A DNA stretch of 64,000 bases from Duganella margarita (lineage in GTDB: Bacteria > Pseudomonadota > Gammaproteobacteria > Burkholderiales > Burkholderiaceae_D): assembly GCF_009857535.1 (NCBI RefSeq), contig NZ_WWCS01000004.1:1-64000 (forward strand), given 5' to 3'. The notes under the pieces were generated by a model that was given only the letters and a program-made list of their open reading frames with translations, was not told the DNA's origin and searched no databases. Every line of letters begins with the position of its first letter. Position 1 is the first letter of the stretch. Shown piece after piece: positions 34,075-42,685 of the stretch. A program made the position numbers and the translations under genes.

Positions 34075-35821
34075 TAGCGAACTCCCGACGAGTCTTCAGA
34101 AGTTCAAGCGCCTTGCTAGTCCATTCTGTATCTACCTCGATAACGTCTCCGGCTTTGACCATCCGAAACATACCATTACGCATGCTGGCGACAAAGTATC
34201 GTTCGTCCCGATTTGGCTTAGTCGGAAGTGAGGAAATGTAGTCCTCAATTCGTTCCTCATCGTATCCTGCTTCACGTAATCCTGCGGCCATGGCGTCTAG
34301 CTTGTCGATGCTGTGCCATAGACCGCCAGGGAAGAGATCCAGGCGCTTCACTATCCGCTGCACCTCCGTGAGCATTCGAAATCTCAATCTCAGTTTTTCA
34401 TCCAAGCCTGTTGATTTGGATTCCAATTGTTCCATCAATGCATTCATGTTCTCGTAGGACGACGATTCAATTTGCTCAACGTTGATCAAAGATTCGAGTT
34501 CAGCCTTAAGGGCATGATTGCGCTTTCTAAGCTCGACCGTTGCGTACTCCATTTCTCGCATTCGCTGCACCAACATGCTTACATCGCCGCCAAGCTCCAC
34601 GGCTTTGAGAAGATTATTAAATTTGGCTTCGGTTGCTTCCAACTCTCCAGCACAAGCAGCAAGCTCGCTCTTTTTTGCTTGCACTGATCCCTTGCCAGCA
34701 CCATCCCCAAGCACCTGTTTCAAATCGAGCTCACGAGTGAAGTTTATGAACTCAGCCTCAAGTTGCCGCACATTGTAAGACACACCCACGCAGCTAGCAC
34801 TCTGCAGAGACTTGGCGCAGTAAAGGAATCCGGTATTGATGCCAGGCTTGCGGCGAATATGCATTGGGCTACCGCAGTAACCACATTTTGCAGTCCCTTT
34901 GAAAATGTTGTGGCACTGTCCTGCACGACCACCGCCTGACGCAGGCAGCCGCCGGCGTTCCGCTTTGCCCGCCTGCACTTCATAGAACAACGTCTTGTCG
35001 ATAATCGGAGGATAGTAGCCCTCAACAAAAGTGTTCGTTGTCGTTCTGCCGTTGTGATCCTGATCCATTTGGAGAATTCCAATGGTAGCGATATTACGCA
35101 AATTGAACTGAACAGTACTGTTTTGCCAGCGTTGTGAATGCTGCGGTGTGGGAATTTCCAAGGCATTCAGATAGCGACTGATTGACCAGCTCCCCATCCC
35201 GTCCTTCGACAGCGCATACATCAGCCTTACCGTCTCCGCATTCGCTTCGATGATTTCGTACTTCGTCTTGTCGTCTGAGGGTTTCAGCCACCAAGGACAG
35301 CGTGTAGACATAACTTCTTTGTTCTTTTTGACCCGCTCCTTTTTAGCATCCCAGGCGGCCTTGACACGTTGCGATTTCACTGCGGATTCTTCGTGGGCCC
35401 GTGACATGCTGACCAAGGCGATTAGCAATGGCGTCCAATCGGTCTTGAGTCGCTCTTGGCTATAGACGGCCATATCAGTCAGAGTGACAATTACTACACC
35501 ACGGCCGATTATTGCTTGGAAAATAGCTAACGCATCAGGTACTGGCAAACGGGACAAACGGTCCAGTGACTCGACTAATAGATAGGAGCCGCGAGCGACT
35601 CGTCCCTCATCAATCGCCGTGATGAACTTGCCCAGCGCCCCACTCTCGAAATTTGCTCCGCTGAAAGCGGAGACACCTAAATCCTGCGCATTCAGGCTGC
35701 TATCCAGTTCTAAGCCGTTAGCGGCTGCATATTGCGCCGACGCCGTCGTCTGCCTGCGAAGCGAATCACCTTTGATTTGCTCAACCGTGGAAAAGCGGAT
35801 GTATGAATAAGCTACAGGCAT
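34064..35821 (-). CDS. Large serine recombinase (integrase of the element)
   Basis: 585 residues. The N-terminal resolvase domain starts MPVAYSYIRFSTVEQIKGDS, with the nucleophile Ser11 and the conserved Arg-rich ESLDRLSRLPV. A recombinase domain follows (WSISRYLNALEIPTP...), then a zinc ribbon (KCGYCGSPMHI and two later cysteines) and a coiled-coil around 395-470. Such enzymes join attP and attB without host factors and need a directionality factor to excise. The gene lies at the right end reading away from attR, 40 bp from the arm. It is the enzyme expected to have inserted the element in the glycosylase gene. Confidence 0.93.
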   Translation of the reverse strand: MPVAYSYIRFSTVEQIKGDSLRRQTTASAQYAAANGLELDSSLNAQDLGVSAFSGANFESGALGKFITAIDEGRVARGSYLLVESLDRLSRLPVPDALAIFQAIIGRGVVIVTLTDMAVYSQERLKTDWTPLLIALVSMSRAHEESAVKSQRVKAAWDAKKERVKKNKEVMSTRCPWWLKPSDDKTKYEIIEANAETVRLMYALSKDGMGSWSISRYLNALEIPTPQHSQRWQNSTVQFNLRNIATIGILQMDQDHNGRTTTNTFVEGYYPPIIDKTLFYEVQAGKAERRRLPASGGGRAGQCHNIFKGTAKCGYCGSPMHIRRKPGINTGFLYCAKSLQSASCVGVSYNVRQLEAEFINFTRELDLKQVLGDGAGKGSVQAKKSELAACAGELEATEAKFNNLLKAVELGGDVSMLVQRMREMEYATVELRKRNHALKAELESLINVEQIESSSYENMNALMEQLESKSTGLDEKLRLRFRMLTEVQRIVKRLDLFPGGLWHSIDKLDAMAAGLREAGYDEERIEDYISSLPTKPNRDERYFVASMRNGMFRMVKAGDVIEVDTEWTSKALELLKTRREFANEQ

Positions 35822-35848
35822 TCTTGAAGTTTCCTAGGAGAAAATTCA

Positions 35849-35854
35849 ATTATA
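35849..35854 (-). promoter_or_regulatory. -10 box of the recombinase promoter
   Basis: TATAAT on the reverse strand, 28 bp before the recombinase ATG. The region where a -35 box is expected falls inside the attachment arm (TTGGTT, 19-bp spacing, weak), so recombinase bound to the site could repress its own gene. Confidence 0.45.
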
Positions 35855-35861
35855 CTCAGTC

Positions 35862-35887
35862 GGGTGTCAAATTAACCAAAAGATCTT
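35862..35887. other. Right attachment site (attP arm plus core TT)
   Basis: GGGTGTCAAATTAACCAAAA followed by GATC (35862-35885), then core TT (35886-35887). Mirror image of the left arm with one mismatch. Joining both arms at the core yields a 50-bp attP of 24+2+24; joining the outer sides yields an attB that restores the glycosylase reading frame. Confidence 0.85.
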
Positions 35888-36019
35888 GCGCGGATGGGCA
35901 TAGTATTGCTGCGCCGCCAGCGACGCGGCGCCGGGAAAACTACCGAGTATCAAGATGCGGGTCTGCGCATCGATCACCGGCGCCAGGCCGGTCAGGGCCG
36001 AAGAGGATGGGGAAAGCAT
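35867..36019 (-). pseudogene. DNA-deoxyinosine glycosylase, N-terminal fragment (split by the element)
   Basis: Starts with ATG at 36019 ([11 protein letters not shown]) and keeps the family's first motif [23 protein letters not shown]. It then runs into element DNA and ends at a TGA at 35869-35867, giving a 50-residue stub of which the last six residues (KIFWLI) derive from element DNA. The stub lacks most of the active site and should be inactive. Divergent from the Mpo1-like gene. Confidence 0.9.
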
Positions 36020-36109
36020 CACCCATTGTAGCGGATGCCCGACAGCGCCACGTTCGGGTGTAGAATTTGCAGGCGGCACAGACCGCACCCACACAACAGG
36101 AGACCAACC

Positions 36110-36547
36110 ATGCCGCAACACCGCGCGATCGATACGCTGCTGGCCAAGTACAGCGAAAGCCATCTCAACCCCACCAACGAACTGATCCACTTCGTCTGCG
36201 TGCCCGTGATCGTCTTCACGCTGCTGGGATTGCTATGGTCGCTACACCCGCTGGTGGCGCTGGCGGTGACGGCGGCGGCGATGGGCTACTACTTCCGGCT
36301 GTCGAAACCGTTCGCGGTGGGCATGCTGCTGATGGCGGCATTGATGCTGGCCATCCTGGCGGCGCTGCCGCAGTCAACCATCCTGCCGCTGTCGATTGCG
36401 ATTTTCGTGCTGGCGTGGATCGGCCAGTTCATCGGCCACAAGATCGAGGGCAAGAAGCCGTCCTTCTTCGACGACCTGCGCTTCCTGCTGATCGGCCCGC
36501 TGTTCGTGCTCAGCTTCCTGTACCGCCGCCTGCACGTCGCCTACTGA
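36110..36547 (+). CDS. Mpo1-like (DUF962) membrane protein
   Basis: 145 residues. The family mark is near the N-terminus: [15 protein letters not shown] with His18, Asn20 and His27; four hydrophobic segments follow. Yeast Mpo1 is an Fe2+-dependent dioxygenase of 2-hydroxy fatty acids in the membrane, and bacterial members are presumed related. The ATG follows AACAGGAGACCAACC. It neighbours the right border of the element, and its promoter must lie in the 90 bp shared with the broken glycosylase gene. Confidence 0.85.
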   Translation: MPQHRAIDTLLAKYSESHLNPTNELIHFVCVPVIVFTLLGLLWSLHPLVALAVTAAAMGYYFRLSKPFAVGMLLMAALMLAILAALPQSTILPLSIAIFVLAWIGQFIGHKIEGKKPSFFDDLRFLLIGPLFVLSFLYRRLHVAY

Positions 36548-36550
36548 CAC

Positions 36551-36685
36551 TTAGCGCAGCAGGGCGTAGAACATGGCCGTGGCCGCGCCCTGCATCTCTT
36601 CGTCGGCCAGCATCAGCACCAATGCCGTGCTCAGGGCGACGTAGCCCAGCAGGGTAACGACCTTGATTTGCAGCGCGGTACTCAT
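36551..36685 (-). CDS. Small single-helix membrane protein (44 residues)
   Basis: A 44-residue frame on the reverse strand: ATG at 36685 after CCGGAGGGCGCC (strong ribosome site), hydrophobic core VVTLLGYVALSTALVLMLAD, then a short amphipathic tail ending FYALLR. It converges on the Mpo1-like gene with 3 bp between stops and has its own upstream region. I do not recognise a family. The ribosome site and helix make a real gene likely. Confidence 0.6.
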   Translation of the reverse strand: MSTALQIKVVTLLGYVALSTALVLMLADEEMQGAATAMFYALLR

Positions 36686-36852
36686 GGCGCCCTCCGGTTG
36701 GCAAACGAGTGAAGTGTTATTTCACTATACTTGGTCTTTTCACCAGCACCGTTGAATTTACACGCCCGATACAACTTCTTACACCATCTGTTGCGCCGCA
36801 ACAAAATACTAGCCGCTAGGCAAGACCTGCCAGGGCCAGCTATACTCGTTCG

Positions 36853-37761
36853 ATGTCCTCTCCACTGTTATTCCTCACCGCCTGTTTGATCTGGGGCTCC
36901 ACCTTCTTCGCCATCACGCTGCAACTGGGCGCGGTGGCGCCGGCCGTCTCCGTGGTCTACCGCTTTGCGCTGGCTTCGGCCGTGCTGTTTGCCTGGTGCG
37001 CGGCGCGCGGCGACCGCCTGCTGCTGCCATGGCGCGCCCAGCGCTGGATGATGCTGCAAGGCGCCGCCACCTTTGCCCTCAGCTACATCTGCACTTATAC
37101 CTCAGAGCAATATCTGGTGTCCGGCCTGGTGGCCGTACTGTTCGCGCTGATGGTGTTCTGGAATCCGATTCTCAACCGCCTGGTCTTCGGCAGCCCGCTC
37201 GCCTGGCGCACCTGGGCCGCCGGCGGCGTCGCCATCTGCGGCGTCACCCTGCTGTTCTTCCATTCCATCGGCGACGCCTGGGGCGAGATCCGCAACGGCG
37301 GCAGCGGCCACTTCCTGCTGGGACTGATCCTGGCCACCACCGCCACGCTGGCCAGCTCGGTCGGTAACGTGGTGGTGATCAAGGTGCGCCAGCAATCCGA
37401 CAATGTGCTGCTGACCATGGCCTGGTCCATGCTGTGGGGCACCACGCTGGTGGCGCTGTGGGTGATCCTCAGCGGCCAGCACTTCAGCCTGCCGACGACG
37501 GCGAAATACTGGGGCGGCCTGCTGTGGCTGTCCCTGCTGGGCTCGGTGATCGCGTTTGCCGCCTATTTCACCCTGATCCACCGCATCGGCTCCGACAAGG
37601 CGGTCTACATCGGCGTTGTCACGCCGGTGATTTCCGTATTGTTGTCGATCCAGCTGGAACATTACCGGCCCGGAGCCATGGAGTGGATCGGCATGGTACT
37701 CTGCCTGTCCAGCGTGGTCTGGGCGCTGCAACCAACTTCTACTACTACTGCCAAAACCTGA
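36853..37761 (+). CDS. EamA/DMT-superfamily transporter
   Basis: 302 residues, ten hydrophobic helices in two EamA repeats (MSSPLLFLTACLIWGSTFF begins the first; GLILATTATLASSVGNVV begins the second). Family members export amino acids or metabolites. There is no ribosome site, and a TATACT box at 36841-36846 lies only 6 bp before the ATG, so a leaderless message is possible. Its stop TGA overlaps the acetyltransferase ATG by one base, so the two are coupled. Confidence 0.88.
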   Translation: MSSPLLFLTACLIWGSTFFAITLQLGAVAPAVSVVYRFALASAVLFAWCAARGDRLLLPWRAQRWMMLQGAATFALSYICTYTSEQYLVSGLVAVLFALMVFWNPILNRLVFGSPLAWRTWAAGGVAICGVTLLFFHSIGDAWGEIRNGGSGHFLLGLILATTATLASSVGNVVVIKVRQQSDNVLLTMAWSMLWGTTLVALWVILSGQHFSLPTTAKYWGGLLWLSLLGSVIAFAAYFTLIHRIGSDKAVYIGVVTPVISVLLSIQLEHYRPGAMEWIGMVLCLSSVVWALQPTSTTTAKT

Positions 37762-38255
37762 TGAGCACTTCCGAACTGAGCATCCGCCCGGCCACGCCGG
37801 CCGACGTCCCCGCCATCTTCAGCATGATTTTCGAGCTGGCCGTGTTTGAAAAGCTGGAGCACATGGTGGTCGCCAACGAAGCCATGCTGCACGACAGCCT
37901 GTTCTGCGACAAGCCGGTGTGCGAAGCGCTGGTCGGCGAAACCAATGGCGGCGAGGTGGTCACCTTCGCGCTGTTCTTCCACAACTTCTCCACCTTCCTG
38001 TGCAAGAAGGGCCTGTACCTGGAAGACTTGTACGTGCAGCAGTCGCAGCGCGGCAAGGGCTACGGCAAGCAGATGCTGGTGGCGCTGGCCCAACTGGCGG
38101 TGGAGCGCGACTGCGGCCGCTTCGAGTGGTCGGTGCTGGACTGGAACGCCAACGCCATCAAGTTTTACGAAGGGATGGGCGCGACCGTCATGCCGGACTG
38201 GCGCATCTGCCGCGTCACCGGCGAGGCGCTGGCCCAGCTGTCGGCCCAGGCATAA
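37761..38255 (+). CDS. GNAT-family N-acetyltransferase (diamine-acetyltransferase-like)
   Basis: 164 residues. The acetyl-CoA motif reads QQSQRGKGYGKQML, and GLYLEDLYV before it plus FEWSVLDWNANAIKFYEGMGA and DWRICRV after it match the spermidine/spermine acetyltransferase-like branch. It would acetylate a polyamine, amino acid or similar amine in the cytoplasm. Coupled to the upstream DMT transporter (1-base overlap), which hints that the product could be a substrate for export. Confidence 0.87.
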   Translation: MSTSELSIRPATPADVPAIFSMIFELAVFEKLEHMVVANEAMLHDSLFCDKPVCEALVGETNGGEVVTFALFFHNFSTFLCKKGLYLEDLYVQQSQRGKGYGKQMLVALAQLAVERDCGRFEWSVLDWNANAIKFYEGMGATVMPDWRICRVTGEALAQLSAQA

Positions 38256-38287
38256 AAAAATCCCACCCAGCGCCTGGCGCTGGATGG
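38254..38287 (-). terminator. Rho-independent terminator of the osmoprotectant permease gene
   Basis: Read on the reverse strand, CCCATCCAGCGCC pairs with GGCGCTGGGTGGG around a single base, then seven T. It lies about 110 bp past the permease stop and overlaps the end of the convergent acetyltransferase gene. Confidence 0.85.
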
Positions 38288-38395
38288 GGCAACCCGTTGT
38301 CAGTGGGAGGGAGATTGAATCAACGGATTCACTATAGCCTTCGCCTCCCGCACCCGCCGCAGCCCTTACAAATCATTACGGCCGCTTAAAGACGC

Positions 38396-39961
38396 TTACA
38401 CCGGCTTTACAGAAAAGCGATGCCTGTTCGTTACGGCCCGCTCCAGCAGCTCGAAAATGCCCTGTGTCAGCAGTGCCAACATTGCCGCAGGGATAGCTCC
38501 CGCCAGCAACATATCGTTGTCATTCAACGCCAGACCGATGGTGATGCGCTCACCATATCCGCCGGCGCCGATGAAGGCCGCGATGGTGGCCGTGCCCACG
38601 CTCAACACCGCAGCCGTCTTCACGCCGGCCAGGATCACCGGCAGCGCCAATGGCAAATCGATATGCACCAGCCGCTGCATCGGCCGCAGTCCCAGCGCCT
38701 GCGCCGCCAGCTTCAGGCCGGGCGACACTTGCAACAGGCCGGTACAGGTGTTGCGCACGATGGGCAGCAGCGCGTACACCACCAGCGCCACCAGTGCCGG
38801 CACGGTGCCGATCATGCCCAGCAACGGGATCAGCAAGGCCAGCAAGGCCAGCGACGGGATGGTCTGCAACACACCGGCCAGGCCCAGCACCACTTGCCGC
38901 AAACGCGGCAGCGACGCCGCCAGCACGCCCAGCGGAATGCCGATCACGCACGCCAGCGCCACCGACAGCAGCACCAGCGTCAGATGCTGCTGCGTCATGC
39001 GCGCCAGATTCTGGTCGAAGATTTTTTCCAGCAGGCTGGCGCGAGCGGACGGCGCGGACGTAGTCGTGCCGGGTGCAGTGGCGCCGGGCCGCGTACCCAC
39101 CGCGCCAGCCGCAGTAGCGCCCAGCGGATGCGCCGCCAGCCAGTCATGCGCCACGCGGTCGAAGCTCTCGCCATCGATCTCCGCCGCCGCATTCATCGCA
39201 ATCATGTCCTTCTCGCTGATGCGACCTTCCAGCTGACTGATGGCCTTCCACGCCGCCGGAAAACGCCTGGCCGCATCGAGCCGGTACAGCAGCACTGCAT
39301 CGTAGCGCGGGAAGTAGGCGCGATCGTCCTCCAGCACCCGCAAGCCATACTGGCTGATACGCGCCTCGGTCGAATAAATATCGATCACATCGACCTGCTC
39401 ACGCCGCAGCGCCTCATAGGCGATGCCGTGATCCAGCCCCTCCGGTCGCTGCGTCAGGCCGTAGCGCGCCGCCAGTCCCTGCCAGCCATCGGCGCGACCG
39501 ATGAATTCATGCGACAGCCCAAAGCGCAAGCGGTCGCGTCCCGCCAGTTCGCTCAACTTGTGCGGCGCATCCGCATCGCCGCGCATCGCCAGCGCATAGG
39601 TATTGTTAAAGCCCAGCGGCACCGCCACGCCCAGGCCCATCACAGCCAGCTCCTTGCGTATCTGCTCCATCGATGCCGGCTTGGCGTGCTTGAGGATCTC
39701 CAGATCCAGCGTGCCCACATATTCGGGATACACATCGATCCGCCCCGCCTGCAACGCCGCCAGCACAATCGCCGTATTGCCCAGGCCTTGCAGATGCTCG
39801 ACCTTCGCATGCGGCGCCGCCGTCTGCTTCAGCACCTCGCCCAAAATATAGGACTCGGTAAAGCGCTTGGAGCCGATATGCAGCGTATCGCCCGCCGCTA
39901 CCGCCGCCGGCCCGGCGCACAGCAGCGCCAGACCGGCCAGCCATCGTCGCACCGCCATCAT
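38396..39961 (-). CDS. Osmoprotectant ABC transporter, fused substrate-binding and permease protein
   Basis: 521 residues. A signal peptide is followed by an OpuAC/ProX-like binding domain (LHIGSKRFTESYILGEVL, DVYPEYVGTLD, VIDIYSTEARI) to about residue 265. After a Thr/Ala/Pro linker, a permease domain with about six helices carries the EAA-like loop ALGLRPMQRLVHIDLPLALPVIL. It would import glycine betaine, choline or a similar quaternary amine with a separate ATPase, which is not in this window. The binding-then-permease order differs from the more usual permease-then-binding fusion. Its start overlaps the metalloprotease stop by one base. Confidence 0.85.
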   Translation of the reverse strand: MMAVRRWLAGLALLCAGPAAVAAGDTLHIGSKRFTESYILGEVLKQTAAPHAKVEHLQGLGNTAIVLAALQAGRIDVYPEYVGTLDLEILKHAKPASMEQIRKELAVMGLGVAVPLGFNNTYALAMRGDADAPHKLSELAGRDRLRFGLSHEFIGRADGWQGLAARYGLTQRPEGLDHGIAYEALRREQVDVIDIYSTEARISQYGLRVLEDDRAYFPRYDAVLLYRLDAARRFPAAWKAISQLEGRISEKDMIAMNAAAEIDGESFDRVAHDWLAAHPLGATAAGAVGTRPGATAPGTTTSAPSARASLLEKIFDQNLARMTQQHLTLVLLSVALACVIGIPLGVLAASLPRLRQVVLGLAGVLQTIPSLALLALLIPLLGMIGTVPALVALVVYALLPIVRNTCTGLLQVSPGLKLAAQALGLRPMQRLVHIDLPLALPVILAGVKTAAVLSVGTATIAAFIGAGGYGERITIGLALNDNDMLLAGAIPAAMLALLTQGIFELLERAVTNRHRFSVKPV

Positions 39962-42624
39962 CAGGCGCCCGCGCGCAGCATGGACGCCTTCAATGCCTGC
40001 CCCAGCGTCTCATAGCTTTCCGACAAATGCGCCTTGGCCTCGATGCTCACCGGCCGCGCCATGGCGCTACGCAGATCACGCTGCAGGCGCAAGGCATTCT
40101 CGCGCTGCAGGCTGCGCACATCCGCCGGCATGCCGGCCGACACGCGCAACAGTGACGCCACCAGCCGCTTCAGATGCTCGCGTTGCAGATTGCGCCGCAT
40201 GCCGTTGATATCCTTGCCGGACTTGAGCTCACTCCATACCGAATCCTGCACCGTCACATACAGCTCGGGCAGACCTAACGCCTGCTTGCGGTTCTCCACC
40301 TTCTCCTGCGAGTCGATCAGGCGGATCGCCACCGCATCGGACATCAGCTGATCCAGCGCCGACGCCTGCAAGGACAGCACGCGTCCACCCACCGACACAT
40401 CCGGCCGGCCGCGCGTGTTGAAATGATCCGAGCCGAGACGGCTGATCATCTCCGGCGAAAACTTGAAGCTGTCCACCTTGAACAAGCTATTGGTCAGCAT
40501 CAGCAACGCCTCGCGCTGGCGCGGCAGCGGCACCGGCGTAAAGGTCGCCCTTCCCGTGCCGGCGTGGTCGCGCAGATACGTCACGCCGCCCACATACTTC
40601 GCCACCACCGGCAGCGTGCGTGCAAACTGCTGGAAGCCGTAATCGAAACTGCGGCGCAGCACCTCGTAGCTCTCGCCCGGCTTCAGCGTGCGGTTCTGCA
40701 CCCGGTCCCACAGTTCGCGCGAGATGGTCAAACGGCGCTGGAAGTACGCCAGCGGATCGCTACCGAGGTCGAACACGTTCACGTCCGGGTCCATATTGAA
40801 ACCGTTCGCATCCTGGTCGGTGCCGAAGGCCAGCAGCGGTTCATTAGAGCGCGCGGCGATCTTCGCCAGTTCTTCCTTCTCCTGCGCCGGCTCGATCGGT
40901 TTATACGCGTACTCGATGGCCCAGTAATCGTAAGGACCGAGCGCGGACGTCACATACTCGCCCTGCTTCTCGTCTTTCAGCGACAGATTGAACGGCGTGT
41001 AATCCATCACCGAACCGGCCATGCCGTTCTTTTTGGTGAACTCCGGGTCCTGCAACTGCTTCAGCGTGTAGATGGTCGACGAGCGGAAGTTGTGCCGCAG
41101 TCCCAGCGTGTGTCCCACTTCATGCATGATCACCGACTTGACGTAAGCCTGCGCCACCGCATCGGACTGCGGGCTCCCCATATCCATGGTGCCGCGCGAC
41201 TCCAGCACGTCCAGCGCAAAGCCCATTTCCGGCGCCGATTCGGCCATGTAGTCGCAGCGGTCCTCGCCGGTCGGCGGCGGCGACAGGTCGAAGCTGTCCT
41301 CGCCCACCATGCGCCGGGCGCCGCGCGCAAACACGTCGGACATGCCGATGTCCGCATCCAGAATCTCGCCACTGCGCGGATCGACCTGGCTCGGGCCGAT
41401 GGCAAAGCCCACGTCGCTGCCGACGAACCAGCGGATCGACGCATGACGCGCATCCATGGTGTCAAATTTATCCTTGTCGGTCTGCTGCTTGACCAGGATG
41501 GCGTTCTTGAAGCCGATGCGCTCAAACGCCTCGTTCCAGGCCAGCACGCCCTGCCGCACCGATTCGCGGTACTTTTCCGGCACGTTGGCGTCGATCCAGT
41601 AGACGATCGGCTGCTTCGGCTCCGACAGCGCCGCCGCCGGGTCCTGCTTCTCCAGACGCCAGCGGTCCACCAGATGCACGGCGGTGGTTGGCGTCACGTC
41701 GTCCGAATAATCCTGGCTGGTACTGACGAAGTGGCCGATACGGTCATCCGCCGGACGCCCATGCATGGCCTGCGCCGGCAGCGGCATGAAGCTGTAGTAG
41801 AAACCGAGGAACATGCTGCGCGGGTCCGGCAGCGTGGACGGCGGCGTGGGCAAAGACAGCAGCGCCAATGGCACTGTCGGCACCACTGCCGGACGCGCAG
41901 CAATGCGCGGCACGAAGAAGTGGGCGTTGACCTGCAAGCCGGTCATCGCTTCGTCGGAACGCAGGGTGAGGAAGCTGCTGTTGCGCGGGTCCATCGCATA
42001 GGGCATGCGGAACGCCGTCTCCAGCCGCGTGGACATCGCGGGAATATCGCCGAACAGCAGCGCGTTGGCCTCCACCAGCACGGACTTGGTCAGCACATTC
42101 GGCCCGCTGGCCACCGGCGCCACCGCCAGCAGGCTATCCGAGAACGCCTGCTGCACCGTCAGCGCCTGCGGCGTGCCGGCCCTGGCGCTGTACTCGGTAT
42201 TCTTGGCGATCATCTGCACCAGGTTGCCGATGCGGTGGAAGATCACCACCTGGCTCGTGCCCATCTGGCTGCCGTAGATGCCTCGCTCGCCGATCCCGTT
42301 CGGCATATTCACCGACATGAACAGCGGACGGTCAAACTGCTCCGGCCGCAGTTCGATCCAGACCTTTTCCTCTTTCTGGTACAGCCCCAGGAAGCCCGGC
42401 AAATGCTGCGCGCCGCGCACCACGTCGACGAATGGCCGTGGCGCGGCGCTTGGCAGCACAATCGCCGGCGTTGGCGCGGCCCCAGGTTGCAGCGGCGTGG
42501 TGGCCACCACCGGCACTTCCGGCGCGTGGGGAACAGGAGGAGTTGGCGGCACCGGCTCTTGCGCCAGCGCCTGGACACTCAGCGCCGCCAGCACAGCGGC
42601 GCGTACGGAATTCAAGACGAACAT
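39961..42624 (-). CDS. Secreted zinc metalloprotease (DUF5117/DUF5118 type)
   Basis: 887 residues from an ATG before a signal peptide (MFVLNSVRAAVLAALSVQALAQ). The zinc site HEVGHTLGLRHN (His501, His505, His511) is the extended metzincin form HExxHxxGxxH. N-terminal and middle blocks (EEKVWIELRPEQFDRPLFMS, FYYSFMPLPAQAM, PEKYRESVRQGVLAWNEAFERIGFKNA) are typical of the large periplasmic family with DUF5117/DUF5118. Substrates are unknown. It follows hutI after 61 bp on the same strand, so it may share the hut transcript. Confidence 0.85.
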   Translation of the reverse strand: MFVLNSVRAAVLAALSVQALAQEPVPPTPPVPHAPEVPVVATTPLQPGAAPTPAIVLPSAAPRPFVDVVRGAQHLPGFLGLYQKEEKVWIELRPEQFDRPLFMSVNMPNGIGERGIYGSQMGTSQVVIFHRIGNLVQMIAKNTEYSARAGTPQALTVQQAFSDSLLAVAPVASGPNVLTKSVLVEANALLFGDIPAMSTRLETAFRMPYAMDPRNSSFLTLRSDEAMTGLQVNAHFFVPRIAARPAVVPTVPLALLSLPTPPSTLPDPRSMFLGFYYSFMPLPAQAMHGRPADDRIGHFVSTSQDYSDDVTPTTAVHLVDRWRLEKQDPAAALSEPKQPIVYWIDANVPEKYRESVRQGVLAWNEAFERIGFKNAILVKQQTDKDKFDTMDARHASIRWFVGSDVGFAIGPSQVDPRSGEILDADIGMSDVFARGARRMVGEDSFDLSPPPTGEDRCDYMAESAPEMGFALDVLESRGTMDMGSPQSDAVAQAYVKSVIMHEVGHTLGLRHNFRSSTIYTLKQLQDPEFTKKNGMAGSVMDYTPFNLSLKDEKQGEYVTSALGPYDYWAIEYAYKPIEPAQEKEELAKIAARSNEPLLAFGTDQDANGFNMDPDVNVFDLGSDPLAYFQRRLTISRELWDRVQNRTLKPGESYEVLRRSFDYGFQQFARTLPVVAKYVGGVTYLRDHAGTGRATFTPVPLPRQREALLMLTNSLFKVDSFKFSPEMISRLGSDHFNTRGRPDVSVGGRVLSLQASALDQLMSDAVAIRLIDSQEKVENRKQALGLPELYVTVQDSVWSELKSGKDINGMRRNLQREHLKRLVASLLRVSAGMPADVRSLQRENALRLQRDLRSAMARPVSIEAKAHLSESYETLGQALKASMLRAGA

Positions 42625-42685
42625 AGGGCTTCCTTGGATGACATTCGGATAATGTAACCGAAAGCATAAGGCAGCAAACAGATTT

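Larger units (their letters stand above)
16641..35887. mobile_element. 19.2-kb integrative element inserted by a large serine recombinase
   Basis: Borders are set by three agreeing observations: the two halves of one glycosylase gene lie at either side; 24-bp arms at 16643-16666 and 35862-35885 are inverted copies with one mismatch; and each arm is flanked outside by the same TT dinucleotide (16641-16642 and 35886-35887). The element encodes a large serine recombinase at its right end, a spare copy of the disrupted glycosylase, the Hachiman pair, a two-gene nuclease unit and several replication-like and regulatory proteins. GC is visibly lower than the backbone, lowest over the Hachiman genes. 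No conjugation genes are seen, so it is probably not self-transmissible. Confidence 0.92.

Noticed and set aside
16647..35881. The 20-bp perfect terminal inverted repeats read as a transposon
   Set aside because: No transposase is present and there is no target duplication beyond 2 bp; the pattern is fully explained as the two arms of a serine-recombinase attP.
35867..36190. A 107-residue open frame upstream-extended from the glycosylase stub
   Set aside because: The added N-terminal residues are antisense to the Mpo1-like gene; the family start is the ATG at 36019.
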